From positions 11,174,150 to 11,238,149 of the forward strand of contig NC_080042.1 in assembly GCF_012489685.1 (NCBI RefSeq): 64,000 bases of DNA. The letters are read 5' to 3'. The DNA comes from Lotus japonicus (taxonomy: Eukaryota; Streptophyta; Magnoliopsida; Fabales; Fabaceae). The position numbers were made by a program, and so were the translations under genes. The notes below the pieces were generated by a model. It searched no databases. It saw only the letters and a program-made list of their open reading frames with translations, and was not told where the DNA came from. Positions 1 through 11,514 of this stretch are shown piece by piece (position 1 is the first letter of the stretch; each line of letters starts with the position of its first letter).

Positions 1-4
1 ACCT

Positions 5-747
5 TTGCATAAGCATTTCGTTCCCGCTGGCACTGTCATTCCAGAAAAGGTTACACCAAAGGTGGTGAAACCAAAGGGAAAGTTTAAACTTGATATGTCT
101 AGATATTATACTCAAGTTCCTCTGCATTATCCTCCTGTTGCACCCAAAGTTCCAAGAACTTCTGGGAAAACTAACAAGAAAGGACCCAAGATGTGGGTAC
201 CTAAAGCAAAAATTATTCCTGTTGCAGACATCTTATGCAGCTCAGTTAAGACACCTGTCATGGTACCTGGACAGTGGATGCTCGCGACACATGACGGGCA
301 CAAGGTCTATATTCCAAGAACTGACACCGCTTAAGTCAGGAGGAAAAGTTGGCTTTGGAGGAAACCAGAAGGGAAAAATTGTTGGAAAAGGTTCCATAGG
401 AGATGGAAAATTTCCAGTCATCAATGATGTACTTCTAGTGGAAGGATTATTTCACAACTTGCTCTCCATAAGCCAAATTGTTGACAAAGGTTACGATGTG
501 ATCTTCAATCAAACCAGATGCAAAGCTGTTAGTCAAACAGATGGATCTGTTTTGTTTTCTGGGAAGAGGAAAAACGATATTTACAAAATCAGATCTTCTG
601 AACTGCTATCTCAGAAGGTCAAGTGTCTCATGTCAGTTAATGATGAGCAATGGATCTGGCACAGACGTCTAGGACATGCCAGTCTCAGAAAAATCTCTCA
701 ACTTAGCAAGCTAAATCTCGTCAGAGGATTGCCTCGTCTGAAGTACT
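5..747 (+). pseudogene. Copia gag end, protease and integrase zinc-finger start, frameshifted and cut by an insertion
   Basis: Seen: the reading frame beginning at base 5 carries a lysine-rich linker with the motif MWVPK and then loses sense. From about 255 the +1-shifted frame reads WYLDSGCSRHMTG, the aspartic protease active site (D-S-G), followed by a GAG-pre-integrase stretch ending in WHRRLGH, the two histidines of the integrase HHCC zinc finger. A single-base indel between about 245 and 265 therefore separates gag from protease. The frame stops making sense at 748, where a nested LTR element begins. Its continuation, with the two cysteines (CEAC), resumes at 2911 in the same frame, so the insertion, not decay, cut the gene there. 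Confidence 0.85.
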
Positions 748-1694
748 TGTTGTTACTTTTGGTTGTCTGCATTTTTTCAAAAACAACCTGATGTCGAACC
801 AGATGTTGTAACATCGTGCTGTGACATTTGTCCTGCGGATCTGCTGTGTGTTTGGCTGATTTTTCTAGAAGCTTTGGATGGATTTCGTGATAATCAAGTT
901 AAGGTTATTGAAGAAGCTTCTATTTGTTATCTGGAAGATAATATAGTGGAATCAAATCTGTTGAAGAAGATTTGATTTGGTTTAAATTGTGAAAGATGTT
1001 ATCTTTTGTTCAAATCTTATTTGATAAGATTTGTTACTGGTTTAAAAGATTTGTTCCAGATCTGTTTTATGGACTCTATTTTCGTGCAAGCCCATTGAAG
1101 ATCAAGACCAGAAGAAAGCCTATTTAAGGAGGCTTAACCCTAGTTGCAAAGTGTGCCTTGGGCACCCAAGGATTGGGTTTTTAGGGTTTTGTTTTGTGAG
1201 TCCTTGTTCTGTTATTTTGTACACCTCTCTACTGCCTCCATTGATAATCATATGGCTTAGAGTTGGTTTGTTTAGTTGAGTTGTAATCTCTTCAAATTGT
1301 TGTTTGATCATGAGATCTATCTTTCAATCTCTTGTAAGGGATCGGTCACTGTGGCAGTGATCATTAGGAGTTAGGGGAAGTTTCCTCATAGCTTAGAGGA
1401 GAAGGGCTAAGCTAGATTCACTTATGTAATAGTGGTAGACATTGAAGAGGCTCTATACTAAGGGGGAGTACTTAGGTATAGGAGGGACTTTCATGTGACC
1501 TGAGAGCTATTATTTGATAGTGAATTGACTCCTGGATTGGTATCCTCCAGATGTAGGTGATGTTGCACCGAACTGGGTTAACAATTCCCTGTGTTTTTTT
1601 TCGTTGATTTAATTTATGTACTGTTGTGCAATTGTCGAACCGATTGTCCCAACATCGCGTTCGACATCTGTCCTGTGCGAGAACCAGAATTTCA
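748..1694 (+). repeat. 5' LTR of nested element
   Basis: 947 bp, TG...CA termini. It is followed directly by the tRNA-Met primer binding site at 1695-1708. Compared with the 3' copy I see one substitution near 805 and a one-base difference in a T run near 1180. Short ORFs inside it also occur in the 3' copy and are not genes. Confidence 0.93.
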
Positions 1695-1957
1695 ATTGGT
1701 ATCAGAGCAGACACCCTATTCTGTTGGGTGAGCTCCAGGGAATATATTCTGGTTTCATGGACAACGCCAAGGAAGAGGGATCAATAAATAGATCTGATCT
1801 TGTGATCTCATGTATCTACTGCTGTTTATAATGTGTCTCTGATATGCAACCCGATGATGTGCACCGTTTGAGGGGGAGTTCTGCTGCTGAGAGGGAGTTA
1901 TGTTTATCTTCTCTGAATCTCAAGTTGTTTTAGACAAAATTTGACAAAGGGGGAGAT
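1695..1957 (+). other. Internal remnant of nested element with primer site and polypurine tract
   Basis: Contains ATTGGTATCAGAGC (1695-1708), the usual Copia primer site for initiator methionine tRNA, about 90 bp matching the start of gag in the related element at 24611-28883, and then 3' internal sequence ending in the polypurine tract CAAAGGGGGAGAT (1945-1957). A second purine-rich motif (GAGGGGGAG) lies near 1870. The rest of gag and all of pol are absent. Confidence 0.85.
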
Positions 1958-2905
1958 TGTTGTTACTTTTGGTTGTCTGCATTTTTTCAAAAACAACCTG
2001 ATGTCGAAGCAGATGTTGTAACATCGTGCTGTGACATTTGTCCTGCGGATCTGCTGTGTGTTTGGCTGATTTTTCTAGAAGCTTTGGATGGATTTCGTGA
2101 TAATCAAGTTAAGGTTATTGAAGAAGCTTCTATTTGTTATCTGGAAGATAATATAGTGGAATCAAATCTGTTGAAGAAGATTTGATTTGGTTTAAATTGT
2201 GAAAGATGTTATCTTTTGTTCAAATCTTATTTGATAAGATTTGTTACTGGTTTAAAAGATTTGTTCCAGATCTGTTTTATGGACTCTATTTTCGTGCAAG
2301 CCCATTGAAGATCAAGACCAGAAGAAAGCCTATTTAAGGAGGCTTAACCCTAGTTGCAAAGTGTGCCTTGGGCACCCAAGGATTGGGTTTTTTAGGGTTT
2401 TGTTTTGTGAGTCCTTGTTCTGTTATTTTGTACACCTCTCTACTGCCTCCATTGATAATCATATGGCTTAGAGTTGGTTTGTTTAGTTGAGTTGTAATCT
2501 CTTCAAATTGTTGTTTGATCATGAGATCTATCTTTCAATCTCTTGTAAGGGATCGGTCACTGTGGCAGTGATCATTAGGAGTTAGGGGAAGTTTCCTCAT
2601 AGCTTAGAGGAGAAGGGCTAAGCTAGATTCACTTATGTAATAGTGGTAGACATTGAAGAGGCTCTATACTAAGGGGGAGTACTTAGGTATAGGAGGGACT
2701 TTCATGTGACCTGAGAGCTATTATTTGATAGTGAATTGACTCCTGGATTGGTATCCTCCAGATGTAGGTGATGTTGCACCGAACTGGGTTAACAATTCCC
2801 TGTGTTTTTTTTCGTTGATTTAATTTATGTACTGTTGTGCAATTGTCGAACCGATTGTCCCAACATCGCGTTCGACATCTGTCCTGTGCGAGAACCAGAA
2901 TTTCA
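1958..2905 (+). repeat. 3' LTR of nested element
   Basis: 948 bp copy of 748-1694, preceded by the polypurine tract and followed by the second GTACT target duplication at 2906-2910. Confidence 0.93.
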
Positions 2906-2910
2906 GTACT

Positions 2911-5495
2911 CATCAGAGGCTCTATGTGAAGCTTGTCAGAAGGGAAAATTCACCAAGAAGCCATTTAAAGCAAAGAATGTGGTATCTACAACAAGACCCC
3001 TTGAGCTACTTCACATTGATCTTTTTGGACCAGTGAAGACTGAATCCATTGGAGGAAAAAAGTATGGGTTAGTCATTGTAGATGACTACAGCAGGTGGAC
3101 ATGGGTAAAGTTCCTAAGGCACAAAGATGAAACACACACTGTGTTTACTAACTTCATTACCCTAGTTCAGAAGGAGTTTCAATCTTCTGTGATTACTGTC
3201 AGAAGTGACCATGGTGGAGAATTTGAGAACAAAGCTTTTGAAGAATTATTCAACTCCCAAGGAATCTCTCATAACTTCTCCTGTCCTCGTACTCCTCAAC
3301 AAAATGGAGTTGTTGAAAGAAAGAACAGAACTCTTCAGGAGATGGCTCGCACCATGATGCAAGAATCAAGTATGGCCAAGCACTTCTGGGCAGAAGCAAT
3401 CTACACTGCATGCTACATCCAGAACAGAATTTCCATTAGACCAATTCTAGAGAAAACTCCTTATGAGCTATGCAAAGGAAGACAACCTGGCATCTCTTAC
3501 TTCCATCCTTTTGGAAGCTGTTGCTACATGCTCAACACCAAGGAGCAATTGGGTAAATTCGATTCTAAAGCTTTAAAATGTCATTTTCTTGGTTATTCTG
3601 AAAGATCTAAAGGTTTTAGAATTTATAATATTATTCATCAAACTGTTGAGGAATCTATCCAGATTAGATTTGATGATAAGCTTGGCTCAGAAAAGTCAAA
3701 GCTGTTTGAAAGATTTGCAGATTTAAGCATTGATTGTTCAGAAGCAAATCAACCAACGAAAAGCCAAGAGGATGTTGCTCCAGAGGCAGAAGCATCTGAA
3801 GCTGCTCCAACAACTTCTGATCAGCTTCAGAAGAAGAAAAGAATAGCTGTCTCTCACCCAGAAGAACTGATTATTGGCAACAAAGATGCTCCAGTCAGAA
3901 CCAGGTCAATGCTCAAACCTTCAGAAGAGACTCTTCTGAGTCTGAAGGGACTTGTTTCTCTCATTGAGCCCAAATCAGTTGATGAAGCTCTTGAAGACAA
4001 AGGCTGGATTCTGGCAATGCAAGAAGAGCTAGATCATTTCACCAAGAATGATGTGTGGACCTTATTGCCTAAACCCAAAGGTTTCCATGTCATAGGAACC
4101 AAGTGGGTATTCAGAAACAAGCTGAATGAAAAGGGAGAAGTAACAAGAAACAAGGCAAGACTGGTGGCTCAAGGCTACAGTCAACAAGAGGGAATTGATT
4201 ACACTGAGACCTTTGCTCCTATAGCAAGGCTTGAAGCTATAAGGCTACTGATTTCCTTCTCAGTAAATCACGACATCATTCTCCATCAGATGGACGTCAA
4301 GAGTGCCTTCCTCAATGGCTACATTTCAGAAGAAGTGTATGTCAAGCAGCCTCCTGGCTTTGAGGATGACAAATTTCCAGATCATGTCTACAAGCTCAAG
4401 AAGTCACTCTATGGATTGAAACAAGCTCCCAGAGCGTGGTACGAAAGGCTCAGCTCCTTTCTTCTTCAGAATGAGTTTGTAAGGGGTAAAGGTGATAATA
4501 CTCTTTTCTGCAGAACCTATAAGAATGACATTCTTATAGTTCAGATTTATGTTGATGATATCATTTTTGGTTCTGCTAATCCCTCCTTGTGCAAGGAATT
4601 CTCTAAGTTAATGCAGGCTGAATTTGAAATGAGCATGATGGGAGAACTTAAATACTTCCTGGGAATTCAAATAGATCAACGACCAGGAGTCACCTATATC
4701 CATCAGAAGAAGTACACCCTGGAACTTCTGAAGAAGTTCAACATGAGTGACTGCAACATCTCAAAGACTCCAATGCATCCAACATGCATTCTTGAGAAAG
4801 AGGAAGTTTCCTCTAAGGTTTGTCAGAAGCTCTATCGTGGAATGATAGGCTCTCTTCTGTACTTAACTGACTCTAGACCCGATATATTGTTTAGTGTGCA
4901 TCTCTGTGCTAGATTCCAATCAGATCCTAGAGAGACTCACTTAACTGCTGTTAAGAGGATCCTCAAATATTTGAAAGGAACCACTAACCTTGGCTTGATG
5001 TATAGAAAAACATCAGAGTATACAATTTCAGGTTTTTGTGATGCTGACTTTGCTGGAGATAGAGTGGAAAGAAAAAGCACTTCTGGAAGCTGCCATTTCC
5101 TTGGATCTAATCTTGTCACATGGTCAAGCAAAAGACAGAACACAATTGCTCTATCAACTGCTGAAGCAGAATATGTCTCAGCTGCCACATGCTGTACACA
5201 AACCATATGGATGAAGAATCATCTAGAAGATTATGGTTTGTCTCTGAAGAAGGTTCCTATTTATTGTGACAACACAGCTGCTATCTCACTCAGCAAGAAC
5301 CCCATTCTACACTCAAGAGCAAAGCATATAGAGGTAAAGTATCATTATATTTGCGATCATGTTCAGAAGGGCACTCTATCATTAGAGTATGTTGATACTG
5401 ACCATCAGTGGGCAGATATTTTCACTAAGCCCTTAGCAGAAGATAGGTTTTTATTTATTCTTGAAAACCTGAACATGGATTTTTGTCCAGAGTAA
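2911..5495 (+). pseudogene. Copia pol: integrase, reverse transcriptase and RNase H of the Sirevirus
   Basis: Seen: an uninterrupted reading frame from the end of the nested insertion to TAA at 5493. It begins with the cysteines of the integrase zinc finger (CEACQKG). The integrase catalytic triad follows: D in HIDLFGPV, D in RSDHGGEF, E in NGVVERKN. The RT fingers and palm contain MDVKSAFLNG and YVDD (4548-4559). RNase H contains DADFAGD, STAEAEY and the C-terminal ADIFTKPL. This order defines Ty1/Copia. The catalytic residues look intact, but the gene lost its N-terminal part through the nested insertion and the upstream frameshift. The reading frame would be continuous across the insertion without the inserted DNA, so pol was probably sound there when the nested element arrived. 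Confidence 0.93.
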
Positions 5496-5920
5496 GGTTT
5501 TCTTCAAAACTTCTGACTATGGTACCTCTGAAGTCATCAGATGTTACCTCCTTCAGAAGTTACTCGATCAGAAGCACTTAACCCACCGGTTAAACTTCTG
5601 TGGTTAGCAACAATACACGTGTCACTTCATTTGTGACATAGTTCCTTGAGTCGCGTGGTATATCTGCTATAATGATGATGTCTACTCTCCTCTACTACGC
5701 TATTTTCAGACTATCTATTTTATAACCGTTGATTTTGCCTTTAATTTCTTAAAACTGTCAACGGTTACCATTAAACCCACTATATGCACTGTCACACACG
5801 ATCTCCCACTCACTTACACTTACGGTTTTAAAACTATTCGTGTGCATTGCATTCATTCATACTCCTCCCTCCAACATTTCCCCTTTCTCTCTGAACCCTA
5901 AACCTCATTCTCTGAAAATC
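5496..5920 (+). other. Spacer between pol and env-like frame
   Basis: 425 bp with no convincing ORF. It is rich in CAGAAG/CTTCTG motifs at its start, then AT-rich. In SIRE1-like elements the env-like frame usually follows pol more closely, so a spliced message or a separate leader are possibilities. I see no firm splice site. Confidence 0.5.
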
Positions 5921-8900
5921 ATGGGCAAATCGAGGAAACCCAAGGTAAATGTTTCTGCTTCTTCCAAACAAACCGCTGAAGATCAAGAGAATCAAAGATT
6001 TGAAGAAGCACAGAAGATTCTGAATGCACCAAATGTAGTCACTTGTGCCAAGAAAGTGGAAGAACTGAATGTGTGCTGTGAAGCAAGAGTTGATTTTGAC
6101 AATCTGGCTCAACATGGGTTTGACATTAGGGACCAAGTCAACTTGCAAGGTTGGTCTGGCTACTTCAACAGGCTCTGTGGTCCGATCTATCACAAGTTGG
6201 TTGTCGAGTTCTGGAAGAATGCAGTCTGCAACGACTACTACGTCGTCTCTCATGTGCTGGACAAGAAAATTGTGATCTCTGAAGAATCTATTGCAAAGCT
6301 GCTAGGTATGGAGTTCCAGCAAGGAAAAAGGATTAAAAATGTTGATGCAAACGTTACTGGGATGAGGACCGTGGTCAACAAGGCGCTTTATGATAACTGG
6401 TCTTACGAGAAAACCAAGTATAACATTAAAGACTTGAAGTCTCAGATGAAGATTTGGCAGAAGATCTTCATTCACTGCATTCACCCCAGAACTGGAGGAA
6501 CTGATTACCTGAATGCAACTCAGAAGGTAATCATGTACTACATCTCTATAGGTGAACCTATCTGTCTGCCATTCCTGCTCTTCAATTATCTGAAGGAATG
6601 TGTTGAGAAATCAAGGACCACAACTGGTTCTGAGAACAAGAGGTTCATTTCTTACATTCCGTATGGAAGGCTGCTGTCAGATATCTTCGTCCAAAATAAG
6701 CTTGTCAAGACCCTATCAGACATTGGACTTCATGAAGATCTGGCCATGACTATCGGCGATGCTCTCAATGGTACAAAGTTGAAGAAAATGCAAATCATTG
6801 AGAAAGTCCAAGTTGCTCCCAGAGAAGACACTTCTGATGAAGTTCGTCAGAGGAACTATCCTATTGATGATTTTCCTCTTTGGTCCAAGAAGGACAATCC
6901 AGCTTGCATTCTTGAATATGTAAGGATGCTCATAAGACAAGGAGATTCTATTACTCTTGCAGAATTTGTCAATACACTTCCTGAGAGTCCTCCTAAGTTG
7001 GCAACAAGGAAATCAAGGAGGGCAACAAGCAGCAAGCCTTCAGATCCTAAGGGCAAAGGGATTCTGACAGAGGAACCTACAAAGAAGAAAGCTGCATCCA
7101 AGACTGTGGTCATCAGGGAATCCTCTCCTGAGAGACCTTCTAAGAGAACCTCAGTTCAATCACGTCAAGTATCTGAATCTGAAAGTTCTGAGGACTCATG
7201 GGAAGACTCCTCCAGTGAGGAGACTGAAGATGATGATGTTCCTCTAGCCAAGAGGTGAAAAGTTATTCTTGAGGAAGAAGATGAGCAGGATGACCATGAG
7301 ATCATCCAGAATGTGCTTCAGGGTATAAGGGAATCCTCAGAAGCTGAAGAATCCACAGACTCTGACGAAGTACACTTGGTCAGGAGAAGGAAACTGCCTC
7401 TGAAAGGTCCACTTCAGCAGAAAGAGGCAGAATCACAGCAGGCATCTGACCCTGCTTCAGAAGCACAAAGGGAAAGAAGATCAAAACGCACTTCTGATCC
7501 TACCAGGGCTGCACAACTTACCAGACCCACATCCATCAGAAGTCCAAATAAGGTAATTACTGAAAGCATTAACTTTGATTCTGCTTTAGTAGTTATACCA
7601 GAACAACCCCTGCCTATATCTACCTCCATGCCTACCTCAAACCAAACAGCACCCACTCAACCTGAAACACAAGCTGAAACACAAGCTCCTAAATCAACAA
7701 TCCAAACAGCTACCACAGCCATCCCTTCCATTCCAGTCCACACCTTTTCCACATCTACCACAACTGCACTTGTACCTCCTTTCAATCCCTTCATCCGAGG
7801 TATTGTTCAAAGTGAGGCTACCATGAGAACCTTGGCTCAACAATTCACTCCCAAGCCTGCATCCACTTCACACACCTTCCTCATAACCCAGACTGGTGAG
7901 ATCCCTGCTGAGAAAGAAAAGGAGGATGATGATGTTCAGATCCTTGTACCGCCTTTCAATGTGAAGCCTCTTCAACAAATTGCTTCCAACTTTGAAGATC
8001 AGCTTCCAGATGCTGCTGAGACCTCCTATGTGTCTTTGTCCAACTACTCAGCAGTCAACTCACAGGATCTGAGTTTCACTTCACCTGAGAAGACTGTCAC
8101 CTCAAGGCAAAGGCCAGATACTATCTCTGAAGCTGAGCACATGGATGAATCAGATCACTCAGGCGTAGAGAAGGACCACGAGATTGATTCCACTCCTTCA
8201 GAGCACATGGATGAATCAAATGCTTCAAGCTCCAATGCTTCCAGAACTCCTCAGCCTGTTCTGACTCTAGCCACCTCCTTCCATCCTCAGAATCTTACTC
8301 AACTCATTCAGGAGTTTTCTGAAGAGGCCACCAGAAGACTGAACTGGCTGTATCAGGTAACTGATAATCAGTTTGACGCCTCTCTGGTTGATGGTCTATG
8401 GTCTGCCTTTGAAAGATGGTCAGAAGGCAAAGTTCATGCTCTTCAGAAGCAACTAAGCAGGGAGAAAAACCTAAGAGTTCATGATGCATCTGAGAGGGCC
8501 TATGAGCAGAGGCAGAGAGTGCTGCACAAGGTTTGTGAACCCTTGAGAAGAGCCATGGCTGAATGACCATGTGTTGTCTCTGAATGTTCCTCAGAAGATG
8601 TTGTGATGCTTTCAGCAGAAGTTGAGGAAGAAAGCTCTGACGGTATAATCATTCTGGAAGATGCAGTTGTTCATGAAGTTGAGAAGCAAGGGCCAAATCA
8701 AGTTGATATTGCCATGTCTTCAAAAGCTGAGGCTGCTACTCATACACCAGCACCAGAAGTCCCTACTTCTGCTCCAGCTCCAGAAGTTGCCACTCTTACT
8801 GCCCGGATTGACAGGATTCAGGATGATCAGCAGAGGTTATTTCAGTTAGTTGAGGAACAAGGACGTGTTCAGAATGAGCAAAGCAAGCAAATTCAAGATT

Positions 8901-8968
8901 CCTCAAGCAAAATGGAAGCAATCATGAAGTACCTAATGGACAACCTTCCCTCCACTTCCAAGCCTTGA
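5921..8968 (+). pseudogene. Sirevirus env-like open reading frame, broken by two in-frame TGA stops
   Basis: Seen: one continuous frame from ATG at 5921 to a stop at 8966-8968, interrupted by TGA at 7256-7258 and at 8564-8566 with the same frame resuming each time. The first third (MGKSRKPK...) is a folded-looking domain with a hydrophobic stretch near 6530-6590. The middle is Ser/Thr/Pro- and acid-rich, with a repeated EHMDES motif near 8140-8220. The C-terminal part is a predicted coiled coil (RIDRIQDDQQRLF onward). Position after Copia pol and this layout fit the env-like gene of Sireviruses, whose function is unproven. The frame can be extended upstream to 5840 only through GTG, so the ATG at 5921 is preferred. 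Confidence 0.75.
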
Positions 8969-9058
8969 AACCTCCACTTCTGATATCATGCATGCATTTA
9001 ATTGTTATGACTGAATTTAATTCATGTTGACTGTGCTAACTTCTTATTCTCTGATTCA

Positions 9059-9637
9059 ATGCACCGTCCATTTAGTAACTCACATGCGTTTATGATTGAT
9101 AAGTTTTATGCATGTTTTTCTGTTACTTTTCTTCCTTATATTCACTGCGTTCATCTTCTCCCTCACAATTCAATCCCATTCTCCTCCATTCATATCTATT
9201 CTCCTCTCTTCCAAATCAAAATGACTACTGTCACTTTGATATCTGAACTCAAGACTCTGGTATTCGACCAAGTCTTTCCATGGAGTGTCAATCTATCTTC
9301 TTCTCAGATCTCTCACGCTCTTGAGAAAATTGAGTCTCTTCTGAAATGCTGGCTCACTTCTCATCAGACTCACTGTCTTCAGAACCTTCAAGATGTTCTG
9401 AATGACCTCCTCCGTCTGACCAATCGTCGGAAGGACGTTGAAGATCAGCTTCAGGGCATTTGTATGCTTCTGGAATATGAAGAAGATCACAATGCAGCGG
9501 ATCAGGAGGCTGTCCAGAAGAATGTTGCCTTGAAGGAAGAACTGGCTACTCAGTTAGCCTCAATTGATCAGGACATTCGTCTCCTCCACCTTCAACTTCT
9601 CTCCATGAAGAATTCTCGAGCTTTCCTATTTATCTAG
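9059..9637 (+). CDS. Small coiled-coil ORF downstream of env-like frame, unknown function
   Basis: Not recognised. The frame opens with ATG at 9059, but a second in-frame ATG at 9221 (MTTVTLISELKTL) follows a long T/C-rich leader and is the more natural start, giving about 138 residues. The product is hydrophilic and mostly helical, with heptad-like leucines (LRLTNRRKDVEDQLQ, then LKEELATQLASIDQ), so a coiled coil is likely. It ends before the first polypurine tract, inside the retrotransposon, and has no stop or frameshift even though the env-like frame upstream has two. It could be a separate accessory protein of this lineage or a fortuitous frame in 3' internal DNA. Confidence 0.45.
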   Translation: MHRPFSNSHAFMIDKFYACFSVTFLPYIHCVHLLPHNSIPFSSIHIYSPLFQIKMTTVTLISELKTLVFDQVFPWSVNLSSSQISHALEKIESLLKCWLTSHQTHCLQNLQDVLNDLLRLTNRRKDVEDQLQGICMLLEYEEDHNAADQEAVQKNVALKEELATQLASIDQDIRLLHLQLLSMKNSRAFLFI

Positions 9638-9767
9638 GATTAGTCTTCTTCGTTCCTCTCGATCCTTTGTACTTCTTCTCCGTTCAGTAATAATAACATA
9701 TCTTATTTGCATCATTTCCTGTTATTGTTATTGTTGGTTTTGTTTTTTCACTCTTTTTGATTATGAC

Positions 9768-10271
9768 AAAAAGGGGGAGTACATAAAATGGTTTTGATAA
9801 ATTTTTTATTATATAAAACTAGTAGAGGAGAACAAGTATCAATACTTATAGCACATAGATATTGTCAAGCGTCTCAGATAAGGAATACATTTTGTTCATA
9901 CTCTGAACTAATCTTGCTTCTGACGCCTTATTCCAATTAATCTGAACAAGACTCTAAGTTATTATGTGATATACGCTAAGTTCTGAACCATCACTTCTGA
10001 TGAGTATACATCCCTTCAAGCGTAAATTCTGATCACATAACCAGACTCCGAATCTAGACTATTCACCAATTCATCAAGTCATAGATTCAGGGGGAGTCAG
10101 GGGGAGACCCTAGCTCAGAATCAGGTGTTTACCCAGATTCAGAAAGAGCATTGCAAACCGTTACACAAGGATAAGTTTAATCTCTGATCTTTTCTCTCTT
10201 GTGTATTCAGTTTATTGTGTAAAAATTGTTCATCAAAATACTTGTTTTGTCATCATCTAAAAGGGGGAGAT
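9768..10271 (+). promoter_or_regulatory. Cluster of polypurine tracts before the 3' LTR
   Basis: Three purine-rich blocks: AAAAAGGGGGAGT (9768-9780), a doubled AGGGGGAGTCAGGGGGAG (10089-10106) and AAAAGGGGGAGAT (10259-10271) touching the LTR. The last is the plus-strand primer by position. Multiple polypurine tracts upstream of the 3' LTR are reported for Sireviruses. Confidence 0.75.
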
Positions 10272-11514
10272 TGTAAGATCAAGGTTTGATCAGTGGTTGC
10301 ATCTCTATGTTTTGATGATTACAATTAAGGTTTGTGATGATGAACAATTGTGGTACCCTAACGTTTGTCTTTTTAAGTTGTGACAAACAGGTTCTGAATC
10401 TGACCCAAGCCTATTCGTTCAGAAGAAGAAGAACCAAGGGTTACTAAAAAGAGAGCTATTTAATCTATCATGTTCGTTATGAACAGTGGCAAATACTTCA
10501 GAAGCTCTGAAGATGGAAGCTCTCAAGAAGTTCTGAAGAACTCAAGTCAGAAGTTCTGAAGACCAGATGTTCCAGTGGAACGGTCCAGAAGCAGAAGACT
10601 CAAGTTCTGAAGACTTACAAGAAGTTGGTTCTGAAGACCCAAGCTATTCTAGCTCTGACGATCAGAAGTTCTGAGAAACTCGTTCAGTAGCAGAAGTTGC
10701 ATGGTCAGAAGAATCCAAGCTTCAATCTGACGATGATCAGAAGCTTCATCAACGTTCATCTGAAGCTCCTTCATCACAAGTCAACTGGTGAAAGGACAGG
10801 TCGCTATCACAGTACAACGTCGTACAAGTCTCAGTCTGTCCGCCACCTACCTTGTACAGCCTAGTAGTCTGATATTACAGAATTGCCACTCCAACGGATA
10901 AAACCCTAGCAACGGCTACATCACAAGTCTTGGAGTATATAAAGGCTGAAGAAAGAAGAAAGAAGTTAAGAAACTTTGCTGAAATCATTCAACACTTACA
11001 AACCAATCTCTTAGCAATATTTCTTCACCGTTCTTAAACATCTGAGTTTACCATTCGCTTTTCAGAAGCACTCATTGTAAACCCGAAACCTTTTACATCT
11101 TATTGTAAAGTTCCTTAAGAGACCAAGGTTGGTCGGATCTTGAGAGGACTGAATCAAGGCTGATTCAGTTTTTAGCTAGTCTTTAGAGGATCGGTAGATC
11201 AGCTTCTTAAGAGGATACTAGTGTGAAAATCAGTGTATCGTTAGTCACTTAGCAGGTTGCAAAGTGCAGTTGTAACACTCATTGATTTTAGTGGATTGCC
11301 TTCATCAGAAGAAGGAAGAAATCACCTTCACAGGTGGACTGGATTAGCTTGAGCTTTTATCTCAAGTGAACCAGGATAAAATACTTGCGTGCTTTACTTC
11401 CCATCATTCAGCACTTAGTTTTTATCTTTGAGTTTTGAAAAGGCTTAAAAGTATACCTGTGATTCAAAAACTCTATTCAAACCCCCCCTTTCTAGTGTTT
11501 TACGCACCTTCACA
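10272..11514 (+). repeat. 3' LTR of the Sirevirus
   Basis: Starts TGTAAGATCAAGG directly after a polypurine tract. It ends CA at 11512 or 11514, after a C-rich block (near 11480) that I associate with Sirevirus LTR ends. The U3 part (10380-10780) is crowded with degenerate copies of CAGAAGTTCTGAAG, a palindrome-like motif. A TATA box lies near 10936. The exact right end is uncertain by two bases because the 5' LTR is not in the window. Confidence 0.85.
10936..10943 (+). promoter_or_regulatory. LTR TATA box
   Basis: TATATAAA, 664 bp into the LTR, followed by an A/G-rich leader. Its position is suitable for the retroelement transcription start about 30 bp downstream. Confidence 0.6.

Larger units (their letters stand above)
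748..2905 (+). mobile_element. Young minimal non-autonomous Copia-type LTR element (TRIM-like deletion derivative)
   Basis: Seen: two near-identical direct repeats of about 947 bp, each starting TGTTGTTAC and ending TTTCA, flanked by the 5-bp target duplication GTACT (743-747 and 2906-2910). Only 263 bp lie between them: a primer site complementary to initiator methionine tRNA (ATTGGTATCAGAGC from 1695), a remnant of the gag start (reading GELQGIYSG) and a polypurine tract just before 1958. There is no coding capacity, so movement must have used proteins in trans. The ends, gag start and 3' internal sequence resemble the minus-strand element at 24611-28883, so both belong to one family. I saw only about two differences between the LTRs, which indicates very recent insertion. 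Confidence 0.93.
1..11514 (+). mobile_element. Sirevirus-type Ty1/Copia LTR retrotransposon, 5' end outside window, interrupted by a nested element
   Basis: Seen: protease, integrase, RT and RNase H in Copia order (integrase before RT) up to 5495, then a long env-like frame (5921-8968), a small ORF (9059-9637), several polypurine tracts and one LTR (10272-11514). Bases 748-2905 belong to a younger nested element. An env-like frame after pol, a long LTR and several polypurine tracts are known marks of the Sirevirus (SIRE1/Maximus) lineage. The 5' LTR, primer site and most of gag lie left of the window, so LTR divergence and the TSD cannot be read. One frameshift and two in-frame stops mean this copy does not encode intact proteins. 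Confidence 0.9.

Noticed and set aside
763..975. 70-residue frame repeated at 1973-2185
   Set aside because: It lies within both LTR copies; duplicated non-coding DNA, not a gene.
5840..5920. Upstream extension of the env-like frame
   Set aside because: It would need a GTG start, and the ATG at 5921 is preferred.
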